Assembly: GCF_048077055.1 (NCBI RefSeq)
Contig: NZ_CP182236.1
Location: forward strand, 5,022,001-5,086,000
Source of the DNA: Egbenema bharatensis
Lineage (GTDB): Bacteria; Cyanobacteriota; Cyanobacteriia; Elainellales; Elainellaceae
Length of the DNA stretch: 64,000 nt
Reading direction: 5' to 3'
Made by a program: the position numbers and the translations under genes. Shown piece by piece: positions 26,733 through 35,914 of this stretch (position 1 is its first letter; each line of letters opens with the position of its first letter). Under the pieces are notes generated by a model that saw only the letters and a program-made list of their open reading frames with translations, searched no databases and was not told the DNA's origin.

Positions 26733-27968
26733 ATGGCAACCATTAACGACAACTATTTAAAGCTGAAGGCGGGTTACTTATTCCCGGAAATTGCGCGACG
26801 GGTGAATGTGTTTGCAGAGGCTAACCCAGAGGCGCAGATTATTAAGCTGGGAATTGGCGATGTAACGGAACCGCTTCCCGAAGCTTGCCGGACGGCCATG
26901 ATCAAAGCCGTGGAGGAAATGGGCGATCGGGCCACGTTTAAGGGCTATGGCCCAGAGCAGGGCTATGGCTGGTTGCGAGAAAAGATTGCCCAGCATGACT
27001 TCCAATCGCGGGGGTGTGAGGTAGATGCTTCGGAGATCTTTATCTCGGATGGATCGAAGTGCGATACGGGGAATATTCTCGATATTTTTGGCGATGATAA
27101 TACGATCGCCGTTACCGATCCCGTGTATCCCGTGTATGTGGATACCAACGTCATGGCCGGACATACGGGCGCAGCTAACGATAAGGGAGAATTTGGTGGA
27201 TTGGTTTATCTACCGATCTCGGCGGAAAACAACTTCACGGCGGAAATTCCCTCCCAAAAGGTTGACCTGATCTACCTCTGCTTCCCCAACAATCCCACGG
27301 GAGCCACCGCCAGCAAGGAGCACCTGAAGGCCTGGGTGGACTACGCCAAAGCCAACGGCTCGATTATCTTCTTTGATGCAGCCTACGAAGCTTTTATCAC
27401 CGATCCCGACCTGCCCCACTCCATCTACGAAATTGAGGGTGCGCGAGACTGTGCGATCGAATTTCGCTCTTTCTCCAAGAATGCCGGATTTACTGGAACC
27501 CGATGTGCTCTGACGGTGGTTCCCAAAACCCTGACTGCTACTGCGACCGACGGTTCGGAGGTGGAACTCTGGAAGCTCTGGAATCGTCGTCAATCCACCA
27601 AGTTCAATGGGGTGTCCTACATTGTGCAGCGGGGGGCAGAAGCCGTTTATTCTGAAGCAGGACAGGCTCAGACGAAGGCATTGGTAAGTTTTTACCTGGA
27701 AAATGCCAAAATCATTCGAGAAAAGCTGACGGAAGCCGGAATTCAGGTCTACGGTGGCGTAAATGCGCCCTATGTTTGGGTAAAAACGCCCAACGGTTTA
27801 TCGAGCTGGGATTTCTTCGATAAATTGCTGCAAACCTGCCATGTGGTCGGTACACCCGGATCGGGCTTTGGTGCAGCTGGAGAGGGTTATTTCCGCATTT
27901 CTGCCTTCAACAGTCGGGAAAATGTGAATGAGGCCATGCAGCGCATCACTGCTAAATTCAAGGCATAA
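26733..27968 (+). CDS. dapL: LL-diaminopimelate aminotransferase DapL
   Basis: 411 residues, exactly the usual length. DapL converts tetrahydrodipicolinate directly to LL-diaminopimelate for lysine and peptidoglycan. The N-terminus NDNYLKLKAGYLFPEIARRV and IKLGIGDVTEPLP are diagnostic; KCDTGNILDIFG, CFPNNPTGA and SFSKNAGFTGTR (PLP-binding Lys) are visible. dapF, the next step, lies at 61635-62477 on the other strand. It stands alone in this region, 120 bp after the RND gene. Confidence 0.97.
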   Translation: MATINDNYLKLKAGYLFPEIARRVNVFAEANPEAQIIKLGIGDVTEPLPEACRTAMIKAVEEMGDRATFKGYGPEQGYGWLREKIAQHDFQSRGCEVDASEIFISDGSKCDTGNILDIFGDDNTIAVTDPVYPVYVDTNVMAGHTGAANDKGEFGGLVYLPISAENNFTAEIPSQKVDLIYLCFPNNPTGATASKEHLKAWVDYAKANGSIIFFDAAYEAFITDPDLPHSIYEIEGARDCAIEFRSFSKNAGFTGTRCALTVVPKTLTATATDGSEVELWKLWNRRQSTKFNGVSYIVQRGAEAVYSEAGQAQTKALVSFYLENAKIIREKLTEAGIQVYGGVNAPYVWVKTPNGLSSWDFFDKLLQTCHVVGTPGSGFGAAGEGYFRISAFNSRENVNEAMQRITAKFKA

Positions 27969-28444
27969 GGGGGATGCGGCAAAATAACATACCTTAGGGG
28001 CGTACTGCTGTGCGCCCTTACAGCCGATTTTTTCAAAAATTGGGATGCCGTTTGATTGCAGATCCCTAAGTTCAAGGGATAGGTTCAAGGGATAGACCGC
28101 TCAAGCCGAACTCCGGGTGCTGTAAGGCATTTGCCTCTCGATCGCTCACCGCTTTTGGTGAGAACAGGTCGCGCTTTCGCAAAATGCATTGCCTGCAGGA
28201 AGTGCTACGAACCGTTAAGAATCACTACATTACATCAATGGCAAAACCCTGGAGAAATCGCTCTATCCCTTGCCTGGCAATTGTTTGATCGATCGCCTTC
28301 CCCGTTCTTCCCTCCTGACTCCCCACTCCCCCCATTTCCCTATCTTTGCGAAAATCGAAAACAGCCTGAAACCTCAACCTTAAGACCTGTAGCCAACTCC
28401 AGCCTCCTTGGAGAAACGCACATCACACATGGAGATCCACTGAT
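27969..28444. other. Intergenic region between dapL and chlB
   Basis: 476 bp. Includes hairpin repeat C (27997-28051), the direct repeat TTCAAGGGATAG (twice near 28071-28097), and a small stem CTCACC...GGTGAG at 28144-28161. The last 60 bp lead to chlB with GGAG 9 bp before its ATG. No protein-coding gene is seen. Confidence 0.55.
27997..28051 (-). repeat. Interspersed repeat C (55 bp)
   Basis: Reads GGCATCCCAATTTTTGAAAA on the minus strand, then GGCTGTAAGGGCGCACAG. It matches 52936-52989 in inverted orientation. The GGGCGCACAGCAGTACGCCC part can form a hairpin, and short forms occur at 61574-61602 and 37993-38022. Confidence 0.82.
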
Positions 28445-29971
28445 ATGAAATTGGCTTACTGGATGTATGCCGGCCCTGCACACATCGGCACACTTCGCAT
28501 TGCCAGTTCGTTTAAAAACGTTCATGCCATCATGCACGCCCCCCTGGGGGATGATTACTTCAACGTGATGCGCTCCATGCTGGAACGCGAGCGGGACTTT
28601 ACGCCTGTGACTGCCAGCATTGTCGATCGCAACGTTTTGGCACGCGGTTCCCAGGAAAAAGTGGTGGAAAACATCACCCGCAAAGATCAGGAAGAACATC
28701 CCGATCTGATTGTGCTGACTCCCACCTGCACCTCCAGCATTTTGCAGGAAGATTTGCAGAACTTTGTCGATCGGGCCCAGCTAGAGGCAAAGGGCGATGT
28801 GATGCTGGCGGATGTGAACCACTATCGCGTCAACGAACTGCAAGCTGCCGATCGAACTTTGCAGCAGATTGTGCAGTACTACATTGAGAAAGCCCGGAAG
28901 AAGGGAGAACTGCCGGAAGGGAAGACTGAAACGCCCTCAGTCAACATCATCGGTATGTCAACGCTGGGATTTCACAATCAGCATGACTGCATGGAACTGA
29001 AGAAGTTAATGCAGGATTTGGGAATTCAGGTGAATGCAGTGATTCCCGAAGGGGCATCGGTGCATGAGTTGAAGAACCTGCCTCGCGCCTGGTTTAATCT
29101 GGTGCCCTACCGGGAATTGGGATTAATGAGTGCGAAGTATTTACAGGAGCAGTTTGGCACACCGTTTGTCGATATCACGCCGATGGGTGTGGTGGAAACG
29201 GCGCGATGCATTCGAGCTATCCAAAAGATTCTGAATGACCAGGGTGCAGCTGTCGATTACGAATCGTTTATTGAAGAACAAACGCTCTACGTTTCGCAAG
29301 CGGCCTGGTTCTCAAGATCGATCGACTGTCAGAACCTGACTGGAAAGAAAGCCGTTGTATTTGGTGACAACACCCATGCGGCAGCTATGACCAAAATCCT
29401 GGCGCGGGAAATGGGCATTCATGTCGTGCTGGCGGGAACCTACTGTAAATACGATGAGGAATGGTTCAGAGAACAGGTGAGCGAATACTGCGATGAAATC
29501 CTGGTCAGCGATGATAATGGAGCCATTGCTGATGCGATCGCCCGAATTGAACCCTCTGCTATCTTCGGCACTCAGATGGAACGCCATGTGGGCAAGCGCC
29601 TGAATATTCCCTGTGGTGTCATTGCTGCACCGATCCACATTCAGAATTTCCCGATCGGCTATAAGCCTTTTCTGGGATATGAGGGCACGAATCAGATGGC
29701 CGATCTGGTCTACAACTCCTTTACGTTGGGGATGGAGGATCACCTGCTGGAAATCTTCGGCGGGCACGACACCAAGGAGGTGATTACCAAGGGCGTTTCG
29801 GCGGATTCTGACTTGAACTGGGCGAAGGATGCTCAGGCGGAATTGAACAAGGTTCCTGGATTTGTCCGCGGCAAGGTGAAGCGGAATACTGAAAAATTTG
29901 CCCGGGAGCGGGGAATCACAGAAATTACGCTGGAGGTGATGTACGCCGCCAAGGAGGCGGTTGGAGCTTAG
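28445..29971 (+). CDS. chlB: Light-independent protochlorophyllide reductase subunit B (ChlB)
   Basis: 508 residues, the normal ChlB length. With ChlN it forms the NB component of the dark-operative enzyme that reduces protochlorophyllide to chlorophyllide; electrons come from ChlL. Visible blocks: MKLAYWMYAGPAHIGTLRIA, TPTCTSSILQED (conserved Cys), GFHNQHDCMELKKLM, and a C-terminal PCP_red domain LNWAKDAQAELNKVPGFVRG. chlL and chlN are not next to it, as is usual for chlB in cyanobacteria. GGAG lies 9 bp before the ATG. Confidence 0.98.
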   Translation: MKLAYWMYAGPAHIGTLRIASSFKNVHAIMHAPLGDDYFNVMRSMLERERDFTPVTASIVDRNVLARGSQEKVVENITRKDQEEHPDLIVLTPTCTSSILQEDLQNFVDRAQLEAKGDVMLADVNHYRVNELQAADRTLQQIVQYYIEKARKKGELPEGKTETPSVNIIGMSTLGFHNQHDCMELKKLMQDLGIQVNAVIPEGASVHELKNLPRAWFNLVPYRELGLMSAKYLQEQFGTPFVDITPMGVVETARCIRAIQKILNDQGAAVDYESFIEEQTLYVSQAAWFSRSIDCQNLTGKKAVVFGDNTHAAAMTKILAREMGIHVVLAGTYCKYDEEWFREQVSEYCDEILVSDDNGAIADAIARIEPSAIFGTQMERHVGKRLNIPCGVIAAPIHIQNFPIGYKPFLGYEGTNQMADLVYNSFTLGMEDHLLEIFGGHDTKEVITKGVSADSDLNWAKDAQAELNKVPGFVRGKVKRNTEKFARERGITEITLEVMYAAKEAVGA

Positions 29972-29995
29972 GAAGGCAAATTTAATAGCTTGAAA

Positions 29996-30032
29996 CTCTT
30001 GTGGGGTGGGCATCTTGCCCGCCCAGTCAGCA
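29996..30032 (+). repeat. Interspersed hairpin repeat A
   Basis: Full copy with homology to 23640-23735 extending on both sides of the core. Located 25 bp after the chlB stop, so it may act as its transcript end. Confidence 0.87.
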
Positions 30033-30102
30033 AAGTAAACTGTTGTGCAGGTTCTTCAATCCGAGATCCTTGAGGTTTCTGATGACAACTAATGATTCAA
30101 TC

Positions 30103-30127
30103 CGGCAGGCAAGATGCCTGCGCTACA
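30103..30127. repeat. Hairpin repeat A, short variant (GCAGGCAAGATGCCTGCGCTAC)
   Basis: An uninterrupted copy of the variant that is split at 12121-12250. GGCAGGCAAGATGCCTGC is an imperfect palindrome. Confidence 0.82.
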
Positions 30128-30141
30128 GATGGTTAGGCGAA

Positions 30142-30966
30142 TTACCAGAGGGCCCGAACCGGAGTGGGAGGTGCTGAGTTGGGAGGGGGGCTAGACATCG
30201 CTGGAGCGGGGGCTGGTTCTACGGTGGCTTGCGGGGTTTGGGTTGTCGTTTCGATCGAAGGCTGCGTTGGGGTTTGAGCATCCGATCGCTCTACGGCAGA
30301 TTCCTCTGCTTCTACCGGATCGGCTTGAGCCAAACAATTTTCGTAAACCATTTCGCCTTCCACTTCCACAAAGGCTGCATCCCCTCGGGTTGCCAGTAGA
30401 GTTTGCCCATCACTGTACTGTGCGCCTGATGCTGCGGGGATTTGCATCAGCGTGAGGGTTTCGTCTGCCCGGATCAGGGTTGCTTGATCGGGCGTAAATT
30501 CTACCTGAAAGGTCAGGTTATCATCACAGACAAAGGTGATGGGTTGAACAATGGGTTCTGCCATTACGCCTTCGTGTGCTGCGCCATGCATCTCTGAGAC
30601 TGCGATCGGTTCTCCTACACAGTCTTCGTAGATGATGTGATCGCCCATCTCCACAAAGGCTTCTTCTCCCTTGGTATAGAGGGTAACTGTGCCATCCGAG
30701 TACCTGGCTCCCGATGCGGCGGGAGTTTGAGTCAGCCTTAAGGTTTCGCTTTCCAGGACGATCGTTGCTAGCTCCAGGGAATATTCAACATCAAAGGTCT
30801 GTCCCCCAGCACACTGATAGCGATAAGTTCTTGTATCAGGTGTAATGATGGTGGGATCGGTTGGATCGGGATCGAGAGCAGGCGATGGCTCTTGGGCGGT
30901 TGCGGGTAAAGCAGCGATCGTCAGGGCGATCGGCAATAGAAATCGACTTAGGGGGCTGATTTTCAC
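30142..30966 (-). CDS. Secreted protein with two tandem MliC-like (lysozyme-inhibitor fold) domains
   Basis: About 274 residues from GTG at 30966, which has TTGAGGTCAA ahead of it and gives a clean signal peptide (basic start, hydrophobic FLLPIALTIAALPATAQ). Two repeats of about 70 residues follow: QYRCAGGQTFDVEYSLELAT to IIYEDC, and FVCDDNLTFQVEFTPDQATL to MVYENC. Each has an N- and C-terminal Cys and the LxQxPAASGA(R/Q)YSDG core of MliC. The tail is Thr/Pro/Ala rich. MliC inhibits C-type lysozymes; here that role is only inferred. Confidence 0.85.
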   Translation of the reverse strand: MKISPLSRFLLPIALTIAALPATAQEPSPALDPDPTDPTIITPDTRTYRYQCAGGQTFDVEYSLELATIVLESETLRLTQTPAASGARYSDGTVTLYTKGEEAFVEMGDHIIYEDCVGEPIAVSEMHGAAHEGVMAEPIVQPITFVCDDNLTFQVEFTPDQATLIRADETLTLMQIPAASGAQYSDGQTLLATRGDAAFVEVEGEMVYENCLAQADPVEAEESAVERSDAQTPTQPSIETTTQTPQATVEPAPAPAMSSPPPNSAPPTPVRALW

Positions 30967-31370
30967 GGCTATTGACCTCAACAATTTAATAAGACCTGAT
31001 TTGAAAACGTGGGAAGGACGGGAGATGTCCAATCCTCACCCCGTTTTAGATGAGTAACAATCATTTGTTCGCAAAGGTTTGCAAAATGTTCCCAGGTTCA
31101 AAGTTTCCATTTCTTGAAAGCAAACGTCAACCGTTCCTGAGAGCAACGCAGCCCAGTTCAGATCTGAAGTCAGCAGGAAGTAAAAAGATCCTAAAAGTGT
31201 GTTGGTTGACGCAGGATTTGTCAAGTGTCTAGCTAGAATGAATGGGGAAGATTGGCATATCTTATTTCAGCGATCTTCTCGCGTTATAATTCAGCGCGTT
31301 GTCAATTCGGATCGGCTCAAATCATTAGGCTTAACCCATCTACGCCTTCTAGCAAAAGGAATAGATCACT
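30967..31370. other. Divergent intergenic region
   Basis: 404 bp between the MliC-like gene and the small membrane-protein gene. A TATAAT hexamer at 31285-31290 sits about 80 bp before the latter's start and may be its -10 box. No gene is seen. Confidence 0.5.
31285..31290 (+). promoter_or_regulatory. Possible -10 element (TATAAT)
   Basis: Perfect TATAAT upstream of the small membrane-protein gene. No good -35 is present at 16-18 bp, so support is modest. Confidence 0.3.
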
Positions 31371-31511
31371 ATGACGGACATGAATCGAGGAATTATGAAG
31401 TTTAAAGGCGCGGACAGCACGCCTGCGGTGGCTCTCTCTGGGCTGCTGATTATCGGAGCGATTGTCGGACTCATTCTCTGGGCGTTGGAGTCAGCCTACG
31501 CTTTCAGCTAA
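31371..31511 (+). CDS. Small single-membrane-span protein (38-46 residues)
   Basis: Three in-frame ATGs are possible: 31371, 31380 and 31395. The last has GAGGAATT directly before it and gives MKFKGADSTPAVALSGLLII plus a membrane span ending in LILWALESAYAFS. An AAAAGGA precedes the first. A rho-independent terminator follows at 31542-31572, so it is an independent transcript. Its form (short hydrophilic N-terminus, one span) resembles small photosynthetic-complex subunits of cyanobacteria, but I cannot match it to a named one. Confidence 0.75.
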   Translation: MTDMNRGIMKFKGADSTPAVALSGLLIIGAIVGLILWALESAYAFS

Positions 31512-31541
31512 ATCGGACTGCACCTTGAATACACCACGTTG

Positions 31542-31572
31542 GAGGAGATGCTGCGGTGTCTCCTCTTTTTTT
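31542..31572 (+). terminator. Rho-independent terminator
   Basis: Stem GAGGAGA / TCTCCTC (31542-31548 and 31559-31565), 10-nt loop, followed by seven T. It ends the small membrane-protein transcript. Confidence 0.9.
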
Positions 31573-31718
31573 GCTAATGAATTGTCGCTGCGACAGTTAC
31601 GCCTGGCAGTTCGTATTACAAGTGTGCTACATTTGTAACCACCTGTGCTCCATTGATTTCTTCAAGTCTCGTTTTCCTCAGGTCATCACCTGGGGCGATC
31701 GCTATGCAGTTTTTCAGC

Positions 31719-31754
31719 TTTTCTAACTTTTCTAACTTTTCTAACTTTTCTAAT
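31719..31754. repeat. 9-bp tandem repeat (TTTTCTAAC)
   Basis: Three perfect units and one with a final T, in the leader region 40 bp upstream of the ABC exporter gene. Confidence 0.92.
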
Positions 31755-31794
31755 TTTTCGATTTTGATGCCCCTGGCTTGCAAGAGGTCTACCG

Positions 31795-33612
31795 ATGTCT
31801 AAATTACTCGATATTGCCCGCTACTTCCGATCGTACTGGGGATGGTCTGTCTTCAGTATTGCCATGAGCAGCCTGTTTGAAATTGTTGATCTGGCGGTGC
31901 CCTATGCGATCGGACAACTGTTAAACGTCCTGTCAGGGCAGGCGGTTGACGCACCGATTCAGGCGATGACGGCTCAGGTAGCCCGAATCACGCAGCAACC
32001 TACAGGACAAACGCTGTCGGTAGTCGTTTTACTGGGAATCATTTTTCTGACAACTGTGGTGCGGGCCCCGGTGCAGCCCTGGCTCACCCACTGGTTTCAC
32101 TGGGATATTGCCCTGCGATCGCGCCGAGATCATACCGGACGGACGATCGCCAAGATTCTGACGTTACCGCTGGAGTTTTATGATGAAAATAATGCGGGAC
32201 GGATTGCCGGACGGGTGGCCAGGGGGGTGTCTAACCATACCTGGGCCTATCCCGAAATTGCCGGACAAATGATTCCCAAAATCATCCGGGTGCTGGGAAT
32301 TTTTGTGGTGATTTCGCTGATCGAATGGCGGATTGCGCTGCTATTTTTGCTGTCCTTCATCTTCATTTTCAGCTTCACCATGAAGACCCTGAGATGGTTG
32401 ATCGACAAGGAAGAAATCCTGGAAAAGTACGAGGAAAACACCGAGAGTCGGACGGCTGAAATTATTACCAACATCAAAACCGTTAAGGCATTTGCCACGG
32501 AAGCCAATGAGCTAAAGCGGCAGAAACAGCGGCTGGAACGGGAGTTTAAAGTCGTAGACGATCGCATTCACCGAGGCTATACGGTTCTGTTTAGCTGGCA
32601 GCGATTGGTGATTCAATCCTCTGTGTTTGTCGTCCTGAGCTTAACCCTATGGGCAACGGTACAGGGACAACTTTCCCTGGGGCATTTTGTCACAACCCTG
32701 ACGGTATCCAGCATGGCCTATTCAGAACTAGAACCGATCAGCAGTCTGGCGGAGGTGTTTGCTCGACGGCTGGCTTCCATGCAGCGACTCCATGAATTTA
32801 TGCGGTTACCCCTGGGAACGGATGCGGCTAACCTGGCGGATCATCCGGATGCAGTACGGCATTACGAGTTTTCTGGGAAGGTGCATTTTGAGCATCTGCG
32901 GTTTGGTTATGATTCAGAACGTTCGGTGTTAGAGGACATCAATCTGTTGATTCACCCGCGTCAAACGGTGGCTCTGGTGGGGCGATCGGGATCTGGCAAA
33001 TCCACTCTAGTCAAGCTCCTGTTTCGCTATTTTGATCCCCAAAGTGGCCGAATTCTAATCGATGGTCAGGACATTCGATCGCTCGATATCACAGGATACC
33101 GGAAGCGGCTGGCGATCGTGCATCAGGAGGTGGATGTGTTTAACGGCACGCTGTTGGATAACCTGACCTATGGGAATCCCACGGCCACCTTTACAGAAGT
33201 GGAAGCGGCCTGTCAGATTGCCCGAGTAGACGAATTTATCCATCTCCTGCCTAATGGCTACAAGACGGTGGTAGGGGAACGGGGAGTGCGTCTTTCTGGC
33301 GGTCAACGGCAGCGATTGGGAATTGCCCGCGCCCTGCTGGTGAACCCGGATGTACTGGTGTTTGACGAAGCCACTTCCAGCCTGGACTATGAATCAGAGC
33401 GATCGATCCAACTGGCAATGCAGAATATCCTGGGCACTCGCACCACGCTGATTATTGCCCACCGCCTCAGTACGGTGCGGGAGGCAGATCAAATCGTGGT
33501 GCTGGATCAGGGAAAAATCGTCGAAGTCGGCAGCCACGAGGAACTGCTGAATCAGGGCGGGATCTACCATCGTCTGCACATGCTTCAGGAAACCGGAGAG
33601 CTGATTGCTTAG
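31795..33612 (+). CDS. ABC exporter, fused permease and ATPase (ABCB-like)
   Basis: 605 residues. The N-terminal transmembrane domain (about 1-320) has six spans. The ATPase domain has Walker A GRSGSGKST, signature LSGGQRQRLG, Walker B VLVFDEATSSLD and H-loop IAHRLST. It works as a homodimer or heterodimer half-transporter. The substrate is unknown (lipid, peptide or drug). No partner half-transporter is adjacent. The gene is followed by two copies of hairpin repeat A. Confidence 0.93.
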   Translation: MSKLLDIARYFRSYWGWSVFSIAMSSLFEIVDLAVPYAIGQLLNVLSGQAVDAPIQAMTAQVARITQQPTGQTLSVVVLLGIIFLTTVVRAPVQPWLTHWFHWDIALRSRRDHTGRTIAKILTLPLEFYDENNAGRIAGRVARGVSNHTWAYPEIAGQMIPKIIRVLGIFVVISLIEWRIALLFLLSFIFIFSFTMKTLRWLIDKEEILEKYEENTESRTAEIITNIKTVKAFATEANELKRQKQRLEREFKVVDDRIHRGYTVLFSWQRLVIQSSVFVVLSLTLWATVQGQLSLGHFVTTLTVSSMAYSELEPISSLAEVFARRLASMQRLHEFMRLPLGTDAANLADHPDAVRHYEFSGKVHFEHLRFGYDSERSVLEDINLLIHPRQTVALVGRSGSGKSTLVKLLFRYFDPQSGRILIDGQDIRSLDITGYRKRLAIVHQEVDVFNGTLLDNLTYGNPTATFTEVEAACQIARVDEFIHLLPNGYKTVVGERGVRLSGGQRQRLGIARALLVNPDVLVFDEATSSLDYESERSIQLAMQNILGTRTTLIIAHRLSTVREADQIVVLDQGKIVEVGSHEELLNQGGIYHRLHMLQETGELIA

Positions 33613-33660
33613 GCGGAAGCAGCAAAGAACGGCAGTAAATCTACCTGCCAATCTTCCTAA

Positions 33661-33773
33661 CTCTTGTGGGGTGGGCATCTTGCCCGCCCATTCAACAATG
33701 CAGGCTTATGAGGTAAGCATCTCCTATCCAGTCCATCTCTTGTGGGGTGGGCATCTTGCCCGCTCACTCAACA
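33661..33773 (+). repeat. Two tandem-orientation copies of hairpin repeat A
   Basis: Copies at 33661-33697 and 33737-33773, 76 bp apart and in the same orientation, both followed by ATTCAACAATGCAGG or ACTCAACAATACAGG. This shows local duplication of the unit including flanks. Confidence 0.88.
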
Positions 33774-33874
33774 ATACAGGATAGTTGACAGACGATTTCA
33801 TTCACGATTCCAGGAGGGATGCAAATAACATACCCATCAATGTGCCTAAATGGGATACTCCCGATCGCAAATGC

Positions 33875-35779
33875 CTATTCCACCCGCGTCCCCAGGCTAA
33901 ACCGTCCCTCTCCTGTGGCATCGTAGGAAGAAATGATCAGCAAATACTCACCATCCTGGGGAAAGGTGACAGTAACTTCAGAATTGAGATTATTGGGCGA
34001 TATATCGTCATTTTCTACCAGAATTCGACCATCGGGCGTAGTGACATACAAATAGGTGTCAAAGTCCCGGCTGATGACTCGAAAGGATACAGTCTGGTTG
34101 CGTCTAGCAGGGTAATACAGCACATGGCACAACCGATTATTGGGCTGCTGTCCAGAGGTGGCATAGTCCTGGCAATCCAGCCGATCGTTGCCCTCGGCCA
34201 AGGCTCTGCCCCCAGGACGACGCAGCACCCCCTGTTTAGGACTATCAAATCCTTCCAGGTATAGCTGTTCCGTTTCCAGGGCTGCCAATTCTGCCCGTTC
34301 CGCGCCTACTTGATGTCCCATCTGACTGTACAGTTGCTGCGCTCGGCGGAAATTAGAAATGGCGATCGGATGCTCTCCATAGGAGCGTTGCAGATAGCCC
34401 AGCCTCTCTTTTTCGTAAACTTCCACAACCGTTTCTGCTCCTGGATTGGTGCGAGCGATGTTTAATAATCGGTCTACCTCCGTCGCATCGGTCTGGAATC
34501 GGCTGTCTCCCGCAAAGGCATACCATGCACCGCGCTCAATCCGGGCTTCCACATAGGTTGGATTGATGGAAATGGCGCGATCGAGGTCACTGATCGCTGC
34601 TTGAGGGTTAGGCTGGGTGCGGCTGCGCCAGAAGTAAGCAACGGCAAAGTCTGGATCGAGGGCAATCGCGCGATCGAAATCTGCCTTAGCCTGAACGTAA
34701 TCATCCCTGAGAAAGTGAAGCTGTCCACGGGCAATGTGCAGAATTGCGTTGTCAGGATAGCGGTTGAAGCCACCCTGGAGAAAATCATAGGCAAAGGACA
34801 CGGCTCCTAAGTCGAAGGCAATTCCACTAAAAATCACCGAAGACCAGAGATCGTCAATCCGGTTGCGATTAATAATGAAGCTGAAATCCTCATCTGCTCC
34901 AGCAATGTTTCCTACGGCATAACGAATATCGGAGCGAGTAATGTACGGACGAATATAGTCGGAATTACCATTAGCCTGGGCGATCGTGATGGCTTGGGTA
35001 TAGGCTTCCTCAGCTTCCTGCAAATTGCCCAGGGTGCCATGAGCCTGACCCAAATGCCAGTAATCTTCAGGATTATTTGCATCAGGTGTGAGCGTTAAAA
35101 CCCTGGCGGCAGCTTCAATGCTGGTCAAATAATCCCCCAGAACCAACGATCGAGAGATCCCATACTGGGCAATGATGGACAGGTTGTTTGGGGCGAGTTC
35201 GGCTGCCCGCCTGAGGTTTTCTAAGCCTGCCCTGGATTGATTGTGCTGTACCTGAACAAAACCCAGACGGTAGAAACCATCTGCGAATCCTGGACTGAGC
35301 CGGGTGGTTTGCGCTAAATCCTCGATCGCTGCCTGGAAATTACCCAACTCGTAGTAAGCTAGTCCCCGATTATAGAAGGAAAGACTTCTGATTTCCCTCA
35401 AGGTATCGAAGGCAAGACGCGGATACAGATTGCTGGCTTGGTTCGCATCGTCCGGAATCAGAGAGAGGGCTCTGGTGTGATCTGCGATCGCATCTTGATG
35501 TCGTCGATTGCGTCCATGCAGTAATCCCCTCAGGTAATAGGCTGGGCCAAATCGCTCGTCTTCACGAAGGATCTGGTTGACTAATTCATTGGCGCGATCG
35601 TTGTCCCGGTTGTTGTAGCTGGAGAGGGCTTGCCCGTATTGTTCAATAACGCTACTGCTTTGGGCAATGTGAGTGGCAGGTTGAACGGTCGAAGGTTGAA
35701 ACTCGGAAGTTTGCGCAAAGGCAGGTGCAACTGTACCTAACAGGGTTGAGGTCACCAAGAGGAAAAGCTTAAATTTCAT
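33875..35779 (-). CDS. Exported TPR-repeat protein with C-terminal PPC-like domain
   Basis: About 634 residues from ATG at 35779 (MKFKLFLLVTSTLLGTVAPA), a clear signal peptide; the longer frame adds another hydrophobic run and is rejected. At least ten TPR units run from about 60 to 480 (for example FYNRGLAYYELGNFQAAIED, LHIARGQLHFLRDDYVQAKA). The C-terminal 100 residues (VSFRVISRDFDTYLYVTTPD, then GEYLLIISSY) resemble a bacterial pre-peptidase C-terminal domain, usually a secreted or surface module. Likely periplasmic scaffold; no enzymatic motif is seen. Confidence 0.85.
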   Translation of the reverse strand: MKFKLFLLVTSTLLGTVAPAFAQTSEFQPSTVQPATHIAQSSSVIEQYGQALSSYNNRDNDRANELVNQILREDERFGPAYYLRGLLHGRNRRHQDAIADHTRALSLIPDDANQASNLYPRLAFDTLREIRSLSFYNRGLAYYELGNFQAAIEDLAQTTRLSPGFADGFYRLGFVQVQHNQSRAGLENLRRAAELAPNNLSIIAQYGISRSLVLGDYLTSIEAAARVLTLTPDANNPEDYWHLGQAHGTLGNLQEAEEAYTQAITIAQANGNSDYIRPYITRSDIRYAVGNIAGADEDFSFIINRNRIDDLWSSVIFSGIAFDLGAVSFAYDFLQGGFNRYPDNAILHIARGQLHFLRDDYVQAKADFDRAIALDPDFAVAYFWRSRTQPNPQAAISDLDRAISINPTYVEARIERGAWYAFAGDSRFQTDATEVDRLLNIARTNPGAETVVEVYEKERLGYLQRSYGEHPIAISNFRRAQQLYSQMGHQVGAERAELAALETEQLYLEGFDSPKQGVLRRPGGRALAEGNDRLDCQDYATSGQQPNNRLCHVLYYPARRNQTVSFRVISRDFDTYLYVTTPDGRILVENDDISPNNLNSEVTVTFPQDGEYLLIISSYDATGEGRFSLGTRVE

Positions 35780-35914
35780 GGAACTGAAAACAAGGATATT
35801 TAGGATTAGTGATTCAGCTAGAACGAACTTAATTAGCAAGATTAGATTGAGCAATCAACATTAAAACGGGAGACTCGTCAAGCCAGCTATAGCGTTGAGT
35901 TCAACCCATTCGCT

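Noticed and set aside
28131..28448. 105-codon frame running into chlB
   Set aside because: Translates repeats and Pro/Ser tracts; no family resemblance. The chlB start at 28445 is clear.
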